Source: Ruminococcus sp. FC2018
GTDB taxonomy: Bacteria > Bacillota > Clostridia > Oscillospirales > Ruminococcaceae
Assembly (NCBI RefSeq): GCF_000621805.1
Contig: NZ_JHXH01000001.1
Location: 186,001 to 250,000, forward strand
Direction: 5' to 3'
Length of the DNA stretch: 64,000 nt
Numbering within the stretch: position 1 is the first letter of the stretch; the number at the start of each line of letters is the position of its first letter. This document shows, in pieces, positions 1 to 9,594 of this stretch. A program made the translations under genes and the position numbers. The notes below the pieces were generated by a model. That model worked only from the letters and a program-made list of their open reading frames with translations. It searched no databases and was not told where the DNA came from.

Positions 1-207
1 CATAATTCTTCGGTCATCACAGCACCTTACAAAAAGAACGGAAAAAATGCAGGATCTCTGGGACTTATCGGTCCTATGCGGCTTGATTATAAAAAATTTA
101 TACCTTATCTTGAATACTTTACCGACAGGATCTCCCAGATGCTCACCGAGCATGATGAGAGCGGCGATACAGCAGTCGTAGATGAAGATTCGGAAGATAA
201 AAGTTAG
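1..207 (+). CDS. hrcA: Heat-inducible transcription repressor HrcA, C-terminal 68 codons (gene starts before the window)
   Basis: The first bases are open in frame 1 and end at TAG 205-207. The visible protein contains GSLGLIGPMRLDY followed by KKFIPYLEYFT, the conserved C-terminal signature of HrcA, the repressor that binds CIRCE operators of heat-shock operons. An acidic tail (DESGDTAVVDEDSEDKS) follows the conserved part. The gene lies 18 bp upstream of grpE, which is the standard Gram-positive order. Neither the CIRCE element nor the DNA-binding half is in the window. The identification rests on the C-terminal motif plus position. Confidence 0.9.
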   Translation, partial: HNSSVITAPYKKNGKNAGSLGLIGPMRLDYKKFIPYLEYFTDRISQMLTEHDESGDTAVVDEDSEDKS

Positions 208-225
208 GAAAGGAAGGCAAACAAA

Positions 226-828
226 TTGAGTGACGAGATAAAGCAGGAGCTGGATCAGGAAGAGACCAACGCTGCCGAAGCTGAGGAGACTGTGCAGCAG
301 GATCAGGAAAGCGAAGCTGAACAGGCAGAGGAAACCGCTCAGCCACAGGAGTCTGAGGAAACTGAACAGCAGCAGGAGCAGGAGCCTACTGAAGAGGAAA
401 AGCTGAGAAAAGAGCTTGAGGAAAGTAAGGATAAATACCTGCGGCTTATGGCTGAGTACGACAATTTCAGGAAACGTTCCGCAAAGGAAAGATTAGAGCT
501 TTCCGCAACAGTTAAAGGTAACACCATCAGCGAGATACTTCCGGTGTTTGATAACTTTGAAAGAGCACTTGCCGCTGAAACAGAGGATACGAACTATAAA
601 GCCGGAGTTGAAATGATCTTCAAACAGTTCGGTGATATGCTCACCAAGCTTGGTGTTGAGATGATCGATCCCCTTGGTCAGACGTTTGACCCCAATATCG
701 CCAATGCGGTCAATCAGATCGAGGACGAAAAGTATGGCGAAAACGAAGTCGCACAGGTGTTCCAGAAGGGGTATAAGATAGGCGATAAAGTGATAAGATA
801 TGCTATGGTAGTTGTAGCGAACCCATAA
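226..828 (+). CDS. grpE: GrpE, nucleotide exchange factor of DnaK
   Basis: This 200-residue protein starts at TTG 226 behind the purine-rich site AGGAAAGGAAGG. Residues 1-60 are strongly acidic and Gln/Glu-rich. Residues about 55-90 form the long helix (AEYDNFRKRSAKER), and the C-terminal beta domain ends with the conserved VFQKGYKIGDKVIRYAMV. GrpE releases ADP from DnaK in the cytoplasm. The length is normal for the family. It lies between hrcA and dnaK and should share the HrcA-controlled transcript. No ATG gives a full-length N-terminus, so the TTG start is favoured. Confidence 0.97.
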   Translation: MSDEIKQELDQEETNAAEAEETVQQDQESEAEQAEETAQPQESEETEQQQEQEPTEEEKLRKELEESKDKYLRLMAEYDNFRKRSAKERLELSATVKGNTISEILPVFDNFERALAAETEDTNYKAGVEMIFKQFGDMLTKLGVEMIDPLGQTFDPNIANAVNQIEDEKYGENEVAQVFQKGYKIGDKVIRYAMVVVANP

Positions 829-872
829 ACAGTTTAAAATTTAGTTTTATATAAGGAAAGGATGAATGACTT

Positions 873-2735
873 ATGGCAAAGATAATCGGTATTGATCTTG
901 GTACAACAAACTCATGCGTAGCAGTTATGGAGGGCGGCGAAGCAGTCGTTATCCCTAACAGCGAAGGCGCAAGAACAACACCATCCGTTGTGGGCGTTTC
1001 AAAAAACGGTGACAGACTTGTAGGACAGGTAGCAAAAAGACAGGCAGTTACCAACTTTGACAACACCGTGATCTCTATCAAGAGACATATGGGCAGCGAT
1101 TTCAAGGCAAAAATGGGCGGTAAGGAATATACTCCTCAGGAGATCTCCGCTATGATCCTGCAAAAGCTCAAGGCTGATGCAGAGGCTTACCTGGGTGAGA
1201 AGGTAACAGAGGCTGTTATCACAGTTCCTGCTTACTTTACAGACTCCCAGAGACAGGCTACAAAGGATGCCGGTCAGATCGCAGGTCTTACAGTAAAGAG
1301 AATAATCAATGAGCCTACCGCCGCAGCTCTTTCCTACGGCATTGATAAGGAAGAGGACCAGAAGGTCATGGTTTATGACCTGGGCGGCGGTACATTCGAC
1401 GTATCTATCATCGAAATGGGTGACGGCGTTACAGAGGTACTTGCAACCGCAGGTAATAACAGACTTGGCGGCGACGACTTTGACCAGAGAATAATCGACT
1501 GGATGATAAAGGAGTTCAAGGCTTCAGAGGGCGTTGACCTTTCAAACGATAAGATGGCTATGCAGAGACTTAAAGAGGCTGCTGAAAAGGCTAAGATCGA
1601 GCTTTCTTCCACACCTAACTCAACTATCTCTCTGCCGTTCATAACAGCAGATGCAACAGGTCCTAAGCACCTGGAGCTTACACTTACACAGGCTAAGTTC
1701 AACGAAATGACAGCTGACCTTGTAGAGGCTACAATGGGTCCTGTTCGTCAGGCACTTTCCGACTCCGGTCTGTCTGCTGATGAGCTTCAGAAGGTTCTTA
1801 TGGTGGGCGGTTCTTCAAGGATCCCGGCAGTCCAGGACGCTGTAAAGAAGTTCCTTGGCAAAGAGCCTTTCAAGGGCATCAACCCTGACGAGTGCGTTGC
1901 CCTTGGTGCTGCATATCAGGGTGGTGTTCTCGGCGGCGACGTTAAGGAAGGACTGCTGCTTCTGGACGTAACTCCGCTTTCACTTGGTCTTGAAACAATG
2001 GGCGGAGTTTGCACAAAGCTCATAGAGAGAAATACAACTATCCCGACTAAGAAATCTCAGATATTCTCCACCGCTGCCGACAATCAGACTGCTGTTGAGA
2101 TCAACGTCCTCCAGGGTGAGCGTGAGTTCGCAAAGGATAACAAACAGCTTGGTATGTTCAAACTCGACGGTATCGCTCCCGCACCCCGCGGCGTACCTCA
2201 GATTGAGGTAACATTTGATATCGACGCTAACGGTATCGTTCATGTTTCCGCTAAGGACCTTGGCACAGGCAAGGAGCAGGATATCACTATTACTTCTTCC
2301 ACCAATATGTCCAAGGAGGATATCGACAAGGCTGTCAAGGAAGCAGAAGCTTTTGCAGCCGAGGACGCAAAGAAGAAGGAAGATGTCGACGCAAGAAACC
2401 AGGCTGACCAGATGTGCTTCCAGTGCGAGAAGGCACTTGGCGACTTCGGCGATAAGGTTGATGCAAACGACAAGAGCGAGTGCCAGGCTAAGATCGACGC
2501 TGTAAAGGAAGCTCTCAAGGGAACTGACGTTGAGACTATCAAGGCTAAAAATAAGGAGCTTGAGGAGTGCTTCCAGAAGATCGCTACAAAGGTTTATCAG
2601 CAGGCTGGTGCACAGGCTCAGGGCGCACAGGGATTTGATCCGAGCAATATGGGCAACATGGGCGGCGCTGCACAGGAAAGCTCCAATAACGGCGGAGACG
2701 ATGTGATAGACGCTGATTTCAAGGACGCAGAATAA
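873..2735 (+). CDS. dnaK: Chaperone DnaK (Hsp70)
   Basis: This 620-residue Hsp70 starts at ATG 873 behind AAGGAAAGGATG. It shows the phosphate-1 motif [12 protein letters not shown] near the N-terminus, [12 protein letters not shown], the phosphate-2 motif [11 protein letters not shown], and the C-terminal tail [12 protein letters not shown] that binds GrpE/DnaJ-type partners. The stretch after residue 70 ([15 protein letters not shown]) lacks the roughly 25-residue insert of Gram-negative DnaK, a Gram-positive signature. It is the ATP-driven folding chaperone acting with GrpE and DnaJ encoded on either side. A hairpin without a U-tract follows at 2751-2778. Long open frames on the opposite strand are shadows of its codon bias. 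Confidence 0.99.
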   Translation: MAKIIGIDLGTTNSCVAVMEGGEAVVIPNSEGARTTPSVVGVSKNGDRLVGQVAKRQAVTNFDNTVISIKRHMGSDFKAKMGGKEYTPQEISAMILQKLKADAEAYLGEKVTEAVITVPAYFTDSQRQATKDAGQIAGLTVKRIINEPTAAALSYGIDKEEDQKVMVYDLGGGTFDVSIIEMGDGVTEVLATAGNNRLGGDDFDQRIIDWMIKEFKASEGVDLSNDKMAMQRLKEAAEKAKIELSSTPNSTISLPFITADATGPKHLELTLTQAKFNEMTADLVEATMGPVRQALSDSGLSADELQKVLMVGGSSRIPAVQDAVKKFLGKEPFKGINPDECVALGAAYQGGVLGGDVKEGLLLLDVTPLSLGLETMGGVCTKLIERNTTIPTKKSQIFSTAADNQTAVEINVLQGEREFAKDNKQLGMFKLDGIAPAPRGVPQIEVTFDIDANGIVHVSAKDLGTGKEQDITITSSTNMSKEDIDKAVKEAEAFAAEDAKKKEDVDARNQADQMCFQCEKALGDFGDKVDANDKSECQAKIDAVKEALKGTDVETIKAKNKELEECFQKIATKVYQQAGAQAQGAQGFDPSNMGNMGGAAQESSNNGGDDVIDADFKDAE

Positions 2736-2750
2736 TAACAAATACGCAAC

Positions 2751-2778
2751 ACCTCTGCCTGCTTTTTCGGGCAGAGGT
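2751..2778 (+). other. Hairpin between dnaK and dnaJ
   Basis: ACCTCTGCC (2751-2759) pairs with GGCAGAGGT (2770-2778) around a 10-nt loop. No run of T follows, so it is not a standard intrinsic terminator. It could be an mRNA processing or stability element that sets the DnaK to DnaJ ratio; that role is inference. Confidence 0.6.
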
Positions 2779-2846
2779 AATGCTGTATTATAAACACGAA
2801 ATTTTACAGGTAAGGAGTCGTGCTCCGTTTCAGGGAGTGATGATAT

Positions 2847-3995
2847 ATGGCAGATAAAAGAGACTATTATGAGGTGCTGGGTGTTTCAAAAAGTGCCTCG
2901 GATGATGAAATAAAAAAGGCTTTCCGAAAAATGGCAAAGCAATATCACCCCGATCTTCATCCGGGAGATAAAGAGGCTGAGGAAAAGTTCAAAGAAGTGA
3001 ACGAAGCCTATGAGATACTTTCCAATCCGGATAAAAAGGCGAAGTATGACCAGTTCGGATTTGCAGGCGTAGATCCTAACTTTGGAACGGGTGCAGCCGG
3101 AGCCGGCGGCTTTGGTGGCTTCGGAGATATGGGTGATATCTTTGATACGATCTTCGGCGGCTTTGGTTTCGGCGGAGGATCAAGAGCTTCTGCAAACCCT
3201 AACGCTCCACAGCGTGGTTCTGACATCAGAGTAAATGCAAATATCGATTTTATGGAAGCCTGCAAGGGTAAGACTGTAAAGATAAAAGTGAATAAAACGG
3301 TTGTATGTCCCGATTGCCACGGCAGCGGAGCGGCAGCAGGTTCTTCACAGAAAACCTGTCCGGACTGTAACGGAAAAGGTCAGAGGGTCGTTACCCAGCA
3401 GTCACTCTTCGGCAGCGTAAGACAGGTAGTTACCTGTGAAAGATGCCGAGGTAAGGGCAAGATCGTGGATACTCCTTGTAAAAAGTGCGGCGGACAGGGT
3501 GCTGTCAAAAACGCACAGGAGGTCGAGGTCAGCATTCCGGCAGGAATCGCAGACGGTCAGATCGTAAGACTTGCCGGCGGTGGTAATGCGGGAAGAAACG
3601 GCGGTCCCAGCGGCGATCTTATGGTGAGCATAAATGTCCGTCCCGATCCCATATTTGAGCGTGACGGATACGATGTCTGGACAGAGATACCTATTACTTA
3701 TACTCAGGCTGCTCTTGGCGATGAGATCACTATACCTACCGTTGACGGCAAGGTAACATATACTGTCCCTGAAGGTACCCAGACAGGAACAGTCTTCCGT
3801 CTGAGAGGAAAGGGCATACAGAAAGTCCACAGTTCATCTCACGGTGACCACTATGTAAGGGTAAATATCGAGGTGCCAAGGAATCTTTCAAAGGATCAGA
3901 AAAACATGCTTAAGGACTTTGAAAAGACAATGAGCGATAAGAACTATGCAAAGCGCAAAAGCTTCTTTGACAAGCTTAAAGATAAGTTCTCTTGA
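2847..3995 (+). CDS. dnaJ: Chaperone DnaJ (Hsp40)
   Basis: This is a 382-residue type I DnaJ. The J domain (residues about 5-70) contains the HPD tripeptide (QYHPDLHPG) that stimulates DnaK ATPase. A Gly/Phe-rich linker follows (about 75-115). The zinc domain has four CxxCxGxG repeats: [24 protein letters not shown] and CKKCGGQG. The C-terminal substrate-binding domains are complete. The ATG is preceded by GGGAGTGATGAT. It closes the heat-shock operon, with a strong terminator directly after it. Confidence 0.98.
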   Translation: MADKRDYYEVLGVSKSASDDEIKKAFRKMAKQYHPDLHPGDKEAEEKFKEVNEAYEILSNPDKKAKYDQFGFAGVDPNFGTGAAGAGGFGGFGDMGDIFDTIFGGFGFGGGSRASANPNAPQRGSDIRVNANIDFMEACKGKTVKIKVNKTVVCPDCHGSGAAAGSSQKTCPDCNGKGQRVVTQQSLFGSVRQVVTCERCRGKGKIVDTPCKKCGGQGAVKNAQEVEVSIPAGIADGQIVRLAGGGNAGRNGGPSGDLMVSINVRPDPIFERDGYDVWTEIPITYTQAALGDEITIPTVDGKVTYTVPEGTQTGTVFRLRGKGIQKVHSSSHGDHYVRVNIEVPRNLSKDQKNMLKDFEKTMSDKNYAKRKSFFDKLKDKFS

Positions 3996-4001
3996 TAAAT
4001 T

Positions 4002-4028
4002 GAGCTGCTTTTTAAGGCAGCTCTTTTT
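4002..4028 (+). terminator. Intrinsic terminator of the hrcA-grpE-dnaK-dnaJ operon
   Basis: GAGCTGC (4002-4008) pairs with GCAGCTC (4017-4023) and is followed by TTTTT. Confidence 0.9.
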
Positions 4029-4029
4029 C

Positions 4030-4058
4030 TTTACAAATTCCTGAAGATGTGGTATCAT
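4030..4058 (+). promoter_or_regulatory. Sigma-A promoter of the acetyltransferase gene
   Basis: TTTACA (4030-4035) and TATCAT (4053-4058) are separated by 17 bp. An in-frame GTG at 4049 falls inside this promoter and so cannot be the translation start. Confidence 0.75.
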
Positions 4059-4087
4059 GGTTATATCAACCGAAAGGAGCAGAGCGT

Positions 4088-4711
4088 ATGGAGATAGATA
4101 AGATGCACACAGGGGAGCTGTATCTTCCGGGGGACAAACAAATTGCCCGGTATCAGCAGAGCTGTCTTGAAAAGCTCTATGATTTTAACGCCACACGTCC
4201 CAGCGAGATGAAAAAGCGTGAGCAGATGCTTAAAGATATGTTTGCCGAAATAGGGGAGGACTGTTACATCGAGCCGCCCTTTCATGCAAGCTTTGCCGGT
4301 GCCCATTGTCACTTCGGGAATAATGTTTATGCAAACTTCAATCTGACACTTATCGATGATACACATATCTATGTGGGGGATAATACCTTGTTTGGTCCCA
4401 ATGTCGTCGTGGCAACAGCAGGTCATCCCATATGTCCGCAGCTCCGTGTAGATGCAGGACAGTACAATATGCCCGTGCGTATCGGCAGAAATTGCTGGAT
4501 AGGAGCAGGTGTTGTTATAGTTCCCGGCGTGACCATAGGTGATGATACCGTTATAGGCGCAGGAAGCGTTGTTACGAAAGATATACCGTCGTCGGTGCTT
4601 GCCTTTGGTAATCCCTGCCGTGTACACCGACAGATAAGTGAACACGACAAAGAGTATTATTTCAAAGACAGGAAAGTTTCCCGGGAGTTTAAAGATAAAT
4701 ACAGTATATAA
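4088..4711 (+). CDS. Maltose/galactoside O-acetyltransferase-like hexapeptide-repeat enzyme
   Basis: This 207-residue enzyme belongs to the NodL/LacA/Maa branch of left-handed beta-helix acyltransferases. It has an N-terminal helical segment, then ANFNLTLIDD, the hexapeptide repeats and the signature GRNCWIGAGVVIVPGVTIG followed by VIGAGSVVTKDI. The predicted catalytic His is in TAGHPICP. Such enzymes move an acetyl group from acetyl-CoA to a sugar hydroxyl; the sugar cannot be read from sequence. The start is ATG 4088 behind AAAGGAG, since an upstream in-frame GTG lies within the promoter. The gene is monocistronic between two terminators. Confidence 0.9.
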   Translation: MEIDKMHTGELYLPGDKQIARYQQSCLEKLYDFNATRPSEMKKREQMLKDMFAEIGEDCYIEPPFHASFAGAHCHFGNNVYANFNLTLIDDTHIYVGDNTLFGPNVVVATAGHPICPQLRVDAGQYNMPVRIGRNCWIGAGVVIVPGVTIGDDTVIGAGSVVTKDIPSSVLAFGNPCRVHRQISEHDKEYYFKDRKVSREFKDKYSI

Positions 4712-4713
4712 AC

Positions 4714-4750
4714 AAAAAGAGGATACCTTTTATGGGTGATCCTCTTTTTC
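4714..4750. terminator. Bidirectional terminator between the acetyltransferase and the metal ATPase
   Basis: AGAGGAT (4718-4724) pairs with ATCCTCT (4739-4745), extended by ACC/GGT. It has an A-run on the left and a T-run on the right, so it can serve both converging genes. Confidence 0.8.
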
Positions 4751-4804
4751 TTATACAAATATTATGGCAAAATTGTTTTTCTTGTAATTAGGTATCTGTT
4801 TGCT

Positions 4805-6964
4805 TTAATACTTAGAACATCTCATAGAATTCAGTATGGCGATCAAAGCCACACCAACATCTGCAAATACAGCCATCCACATACCTGCAAATCCCAGTGC
4901 ACCCAGGAGCATAACCGCAAATTTTACACCAAGTGCAAAAACAATGTTTTCCTTAACGATCCTCATAGTCTTGCGGGAAATACCTATCGCCCTGGGTATG
5001 CTCAGCACATCGTCATTCATAAGCACAATGTCTGCTGCCTCGATAGCTATATCAGAACCAAGTCCACCCATTGCAATGCCGATATCAGCCCTTGCAATAA
5101 CCGGTGCGTCGTTTATTCCGTCTCCCGCAAAAGCTACAGGTCTGCCGTCTTGTGATCTCATAAGCTCCTCTATTTTTTCTACCTTGTTTTCAGGAAGCAG
5201 ACAAGCGTAGTATTTCTTTATTCCAAGCTCTGCCGCCACGGCAGCTGCTGTTTTTTCTCGGTCACCCGTAAGCATTACAGTCTCAACACCCAGCTTTGAA
5301 AGCTGTGCAGCAGCCTCTTTGCTGGTCTGTTTTATCTCGTCGCCAAGAGTGATATATCCGCAGTATTTCCCGTCATATGCCACATGGACCATTGTGTTTT
5401 CGCTTTCACACTGCGGAACATTTATTCCCTTTTCTTCCAAAAGCTCTGCCTTGCCGCAAAGAATAGCTTTGCCTCTGTAAATACAGCTTATACCGTGACC
5501 GGATATCTCTTTAATATCTTCAACTGTATCCGAAACTATCTCTTTAGCGTATTCCTTGATAATTGAAAGTGCAATAGGGTGGTTTGAACCAGATTCTGCA
5601 AATGCCGCATATTCCAGCAGCTGCTCCTTTGAAATTCCGCTCGGAACAATGCTTTCTATGCAGAAGCTGCCCTTTGTTAGGGTACCTGTTTTGTCCATGG
5701 CAACAGCTGAACATTTTGCAAGAGCCTCCATTGACTTTGCACCCTTGACAAGAACACCTTTTTTTGATGCCCCGCCGATGCCTGCAAAAAATCCCATAGG
5801 GATAGATATAACAAGGGCGCATGGGCATGATATAACAAGGAACAGAAGTCCTCTGTAAAGCCACTTTGTGAACTGTGAAAATCCCAGGAAAAAGCAGGGG
5901 ACAACAGCCAGAAGAAATGCGCAGGCAACCACAGCGGGAGTGTATACCCTTGCAAAACGAGTGATGAACTTTTCGGTGTCTGCCTTCTTTTCCGATGCGT
6001 TCTCCACCATGTCCATTATCCTTGCAACTGCGCTGTCTTTAAATTCGCAGCTTACCCTTACATTTATAACCCCTTCAAGATTTGTGCAGCCACTTGAAAC
6101 GGTGCTGCCCTCGCAGATGCTGACGGGGAGAAATTCTCCTGTGATCGCCGAAGTGTCAAGCTGAGATCTTCCGCTTACCACAACTCCGTCAAGCGGCAGT
6201 CTTTCGCCAGCTTTTACGATGATAATATCTCCTATGCTCACATCTTCGGGAGAGATCTTTGTTTCCTTGCCGTCTTTGATTATCCTTGCAAATTCAGGTT
6301 TGAGCTCCATAAGCTTGGAAATGGATTTTCTGGATCTTTCCACCGCAATGTCCTGGAAAAGCTCGCCCACCTGGAAAAACAGCATAACTGCAGCTGCCTC
6401 GTCATAGTATCCCAGAGCAACTGCGCCTATGGTAGCAATGAACATCAGCAGCGTTTCGTCAAACGCCTCGCCATGAAGAAGATTTCTCAATGCTGAAATT
6501 ACAACATCATATCCTGCAACAGCATATGCACACAGAGCAAGTATTTTGCAGGGGAGTTCAAACGGCAGTATCTTTGATAAAGCAAAAAGTATACCTGCAA
6601 AGATAAATCTTGCAATATCAAAAGTGTGGCTTTCGCCTTCTCCATGTCCGTGCTCATGTCCGTGTGAATGCACATGTCCGTCACAGTGACAGTGCTCGTG
6701 CTCATGGTGGTGCTCATGCTCGTCCTTCTGGCTGTAATCAAGTACCTGGACATCAGGCTCCAGCTTGTTCACAATAGCTCTGACGCTGTAGTCGATCGCA
6801 CCTGTGTCAGGTTCTTCATGCCTTACCACAAGTTTCTTACGGATAAAATCCACATCTGCGGATTCCACCATATCAAGATCGTTTATCTTTAAAGCGATCT
6901 TCTGAGCACAGTTGGGACAGTCAAGTCCTTTGAGCCAGTATATCGTTTTGGTCATATCGACCAC
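4805..6964 (-). CDS. Heavy-metal-translocating P-type ATPase (Zn/Cd/Co type, CadA/ZntA-like)
   Basis: This 719-residue P1B ATPase has an N-terminal metal-binding domain with GLDCPNC at residues 13-19 and a His-rich linker at about 82-113. It also has the TGE actuator motif (about 275-277), the membrane motif CPC (380-382) in LVISCPCALV, the phosphorylation site DKTGT (Asp about 424), a GSNHP motif and GDGINDAP. CPC with a His-rich region fits divalent Zn/Cd/Co export. GTG 6964 lies only 4 nt from AAAGG, while ATG 6955 is 13 nt away, so the start is uncertain by three codons. It is downstream of an ArsR regulator with an alpha-5 zinc site, 38 bp apart, forming one operon. Confidence 0.93.
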   Translation of the reverse strand: MVDMTKTIYWLKGLDCPNCAQKIALKINDLDMVESADVDFIRKKLVVRHEEPDTGAIDYSVRAIVNKLEPDVQVLDYSQKDEHEHHHEHEHCHCDGHVHSHGHEHGHGEGESHTFDIARFIFAGILFALSKILPFELPCKILALCAYAVAGYDVVISALRNLLHGEAFDETLLMFIATIGAVALGYYDEAAAVMLFFQVGELFQDIAVERSRKSISKLMELKPEFARIIKDGKETKISPEDVSIGDIIIVKAGERLPLDGVVVSGRSQLDTSAITGEFLPVSICEGSTVSSGCTNLEGVINVRVSCEFKDSAVARIMDMVENASEKKADTEKFITRFARVYTPAVVACAFLLAVVPCFFLGFSQFTKWLYRGLLFLVISCPCALVISIPMGFFAGIGGASKKGVLVKGAKSMEALAKCSAVAMDKTGTLTKGSFCIESIVPSGISKEQLLEYAAFAESGSNHPIALSIIKEYAKEIVSDTVEDIKEISGHGISCIYRGKAILCGKAELLEEKGINVPQCESENTMVHVAYDGKYCGYITLGDEIKQTSKEAAAQLSKLGVETVMLTGDREKTAAAVAAELGIKKYYACLLPENKVEKIEELMRSQDGRPVAFAGDGINDAPVIARADIGIAMGGLGSDIAIEAADIVLMNDDVLSIPRAIGISRKTMRIVKENIVFALGVKFAVMLLGALGFAGMWMAVFADVGVALIAILNSMRCSKY

Positions 6965-7002
6965 CAGACCTTTCTATTGGGAGAAATTCAAATTTTGATC
7001 CG

Positions 7003-7317
7003 CTATTCGCTTATATGCTCCATACCCATGCTGAGTATGGTAGCAACGTGCTCGTCAGATACCGAATATATTACCGACTTACCCACCTTATGGTACTTTA
7101 CAAGCCTTGCCTGCTTGAGCACTCTTAACTGATGTGAAACAGCCGACTGTGTGGAGCCTACAACCTCTGTAATATCGCCAACACTCAGCTCTGTATTCAG
7201 AATAGAATAGAGTATCTTGACCCTTGTGGGATCGCTGAGCATCTTAAACAGCTCGGCAAGCTCATAAACCTGTTCGTCAACAGGCATATTGTCCATAAGC
7301 TTTTCTATCTCACTCAT
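7003..7317 (-). CDS. ArsR/SmtB-family metal-sensing repressor
   Basis: This 104-residue winged-helix protein has the recognition helix STQSAVSHQLRVLKQARLV. The alpha-3 cysteine motif of CadC/ArsR (ELCVC) is replaced by ELSVGD. The C-terminal helix carries D-x-H followed by H-x2-E ten residues later (SDEHVATILSMGMEHISE), matching the alpha-5 zinc site pattern of SmtB and CzrA. This points to Zn(II) or Co(II) sensing (inference from family knowledge). AAAGGAGG precedes the ATG. It should repress its own promoter and the P-type ATPase behind it, through the inverted repeat at 7352-7377. Confidence 0.92.
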   Translation of the reverse strand: MSEIEKLMDNMPVDEQVYELAELFKMLSDPTRVKILYSILNTELSVGDITEVVGSTQSAVSHQLRVLKQARLVKYHKVGKSVIYSVSDEHVATILSMGMEHISE

Positions 7318-7351
7318 TGTTTTTCCTCCTTTGATCCGATGTTATCAAATG

Positions 7352-7377
7352 AATATATGAATGTTTGTTCATATGTA
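7352..7377. promoter_or_regulatory. ArsR/SmtB-type operator
   Basis: ATATGAA (7355-7361) and TTCATAT (7368-7374) form a perfect inverted repeat with 6 bp between them, embedded in AT-rich flanks. It lies at the predicted start site of the arsR promoter. The form matches SmtB/CzrA operators. Confidence 0.85.
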
Positions 7378-7404
7378 TTATAACACATGTGATACAAAAG
7401 TCAA
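7377..7404 (-). promoter_or_regulatory. Promoter of the arsR-ATPase operon
   Basis: On the minus strand TTGACT (7404-7399) and TATAAT (7382-7377) have a 16-bp spacer, and the operator overlaps the start site. Confidence 0.85.
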
Positions 7405-7490
7405 TGAACAATCTGTTAACATTAGAAACTTTGTACATTGCCCTCAAAAAACATTTTTACGGTTATCCTCGACTTATTCAGAAAAAAGAC

Positions 7491-7520
7491 TTTACAAATA
7501 TGGTGTGTTTGTGATATAAT
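7491..7520 (+). promoter_or_regulatory. Promoter of the topoisomerase operon
   Basis: TTTACA (7491-7496) and TATAAT (7515-7520) are separated by 18 bp, 51 bp upstream of the first start codon. Confidence 0.75.
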
Positions 7521-7571
7521 AAATCCTAGATATGGTATTTTATACTTGAAAACAGGAGAGTTGATTTACAA

Positions 7572-9557
7572 ATGGCGAAAAAAAGGGATTACTCAAATGA
7601 AGATATAGTTTCACTCAAAGGTGCCGACCGTGTAAGAAAGCGTCCTGCGGTTATTTTTGGATCGGACGGACTTGACGGCTGCGAACATTCTGTGTTCGAG
7701 ATCCTTTCCAACTCTATCGATGAGGCGAGAAACGGATACGGAAACAAGATCGTTCTCACCAAGTTCAACGATAACTCTATTGAGGTTGAGGACTTCGGAA
7801 GAGGCTGTCCCGTTGATTATAACCAGCGTGAAAAGCGTTACAACTGGGAGCTTGTTTACTGTGAGCTTTACGCAGGCGGAAAGTATAACACCAACGGTGG
7901 AGAGAATTACGAGTTTTCACTGGGTCTGAATGGACTTGGTGCCTGCGCTACACAGTATGCCTCCGAGTATATGGACGTTGAGGTGTGCCGTGACGGACAG
8001 AAGTATTCTCTTCATTTTGAAAAAGGCAACAATGTGGGCGGGCTGAAAAAGGAGCCTTGCACGAAGAAGTATAAAACAGGTACTAAAACACGCTGGAGAC
8101 CAGACCTTGACGTTTTTACGGATATTGCTATCCCGAAAGAGTATTTTGAGGACGTTCTGAAAAAACAGGCGGTGGTCAATCCGAAGGTGGAATTTGTCCT
8201 TCGTTATCAGCGTGAAAACGGTTCTTTTGAAGAACAGACCTTTATTTACGAAAACGGCATTGCCGACTATGTTGCAGAGATAGCAAACGACACACAGATG
8301 TCCTCGGTACAGTACTGTACTGCCGACAGAGTCGGACGTGACCGTGAGGACAAGGAAGATTATAAGGTAAAGCTGTGTGTTGCGTTCACTTTTTCCAACA
8401 AGGTAAAGAGGCTGGAGTATTTCCACAACTCAAGCTTCCTTGAACACGGCGGTTCTCCCGAGGACGCTGTCAAGAGCGCTTTCACCTCGCAGATAAATGC
8501 ATATCTCAAAAATAACAACAAGTATCTTAAAAACGAAAAACCGATAACTTTCCCTGATATTGAGGATTGCCTGGTGCTGGTGTCAAGCTCGTTTTCCACA
8601 CAGACCTCCTATGCAAACCAGACCAAAAAGGCTATAACCAACAAGTTTATCAAGGATTCCATGACCGATTTTCTCAAGCACCAGCTGGAGATATACTTTA
8701 TAGAAAATCCCGATGAAGCGCTGAAGATAGCCGAGCAGGTCATGATAAACAAGCGAAGCCGTGAGTCTGCCGAAAAGACAAGGCTCAACGTGGTCAAAAA
8801 CCTTACCGGAAAGATCGACCTTGCAAATCAGGTGGAAAAGTTTGTTGACTGCCGTTCAAAGGACCTCTCGCAGAGAGAGCTTTACATCGTGGAGGGTGAC
8901 TCTGCGCTTGGCTCTGTAAAAATGGCGAGGAATGCCGATTTCCAGGCGGTCATCCCTGTAAGAGGAAAGATCCTCAACTGTCTTAAAGCCGACTATGATA
9001 AGATATTCAAAAACGAGATAATTGTTGACCTTATAAAAGTCCTGGGCTGCGGAGTTGAGGTCAAAACCGGTAAGAATAAAGAGTTCTCAATGTTTAATCT
9101 TGACAATCTGCGCTGGAACAAGATAGTTATCTGTACAGATGCCGACGTGGACGGATTCCAGATAAGAACCCTTATCCTGACCATGCTTTACCGGCTAACC
9201 CCGACGCTTATCGAAAAGGGATATGTCTACATCGCAGAGTCTCCGCTGTTTGAGATAACCACCTCCGACAGAACATACTTTGCGTATGATGAACCGGAGA
9301 AAGCTAAGATAATGCAGATGATAGGCAATAAGAAATGCACCATCCAGCGTTCCAAGGGACTTGGTGAGAACGAGCCTGAGATGATGAGCCTTACAACCAT
9401 GGACCCGTCCACAAGACGGCTTATCAAGGTCTGTCCCGATGATATAGAAATGACACAGTGGATGTTTGATATGCTCCTGGGGGACGACCTTGCAGGCAGA
9501 AAAGAGTTTATAACCAACAACGGAATCGATTATCTTGAAATGGCTGATATTTCATGA
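7572..9557 (+). CDS. Type IIA DNA topoisomerase, ATPase/TOPRIM subunit (ParE/GyrB-like, divergent)
   Basis: This 661-residue subunit has a GHKL ATPase domain with EILSNSIDEA (Mg-binding Asn), DFGRGCPVD and LYAGGKYN followed by LGLNGLGA. The TOPRIM domain has VEGDSALGS and TDADVDG, with VIPVRGKILN between them. These are the signature sites of bacterial GyrB/ParE, but many flanking residues differ from the usual text (VEGDSA is followed by LGSVKMARN rather than GGSAKQGRD). It is probably a second, ParE-like enzyme and not the main gyrase. ATG 7572 follows ACAGGAGAGTTG. The partner subunit is 37 bp downstream. Confidence 0.93.
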   Translation: MAKKRDYSNEDIVSLKGADRVRKRPAVIFGSDGLDGCEHSVFEILSNSIDEARNGYGNKIVLTKFNDNSIEVEDFGRGCPVDYNQREKRYNWELVYCELYAGGKYNTNGGENYEFSLGLNGLGACATQYASEYMDVEVCRDGQKYSLHFEKGNNVGGLKKEPCTKKYKTGTKTRWRPDLDVFTDIAIPKEYFEDVLKKQAVVNPKVEFVLRYQRENGSFEEQTFIYENGIADYVAEIANDTQMSSVQYCTADRVGRDREDKEDYKVKLCVAFTFSNKVKRLEYFHNSSFLEHGGSPEDAVKSAFTSQINAYLKNNNKYLKNEKPITFPDIEDCLVLVSSSFSTQTSYANQTKKAITNKFIKDSMTDFLKHQLEIYFIENPDEALKIAEQVMINKRSRESAEKTRLNVVKNLTGKIDLANQVEKFVDCRSKDLSQRELYIVEGDSALGSVKMARNADFQAVIPVRGKILNCLKADYDKIFKNEIIVDLIKVLGCGVEVKTGKNKEFSMFNLDNLRWNKIVICTDADVDGFQIRTLILTMLYRLTPTLIEKGYVYIAESPLFEITTSDRTYFAYDEPEKAKIMQMIGNKKCTIQRSKGLGENEPEMMSLTTMDPSTRRLIKVCPDDIEMTQWMFDMLLGDDLAGRKEFITNNGIDYLEMADIS

Positions 9558-9594
9558 TCTATAAATAACAGCACAGCGAAAGGACAGTATAATA

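Noticed and set aside
1980-2741. A 253-codon open frame on the minus strand inside dnaK
   Set aside because: It lies fully antisense to a highly conserved gene, has no ribosome site, and encodes Leu/Cys/Ser-rich sequence typical of a codon-bias shadow.
4049-4087. N-terminal extension of the acetyltransferase from GTG 4049
   Set aside because: The codon lies inside a TTTACA-17-TATCAT promoter, upstream of the predicted transcript start, while ATG 4088 has a good ribosome site.
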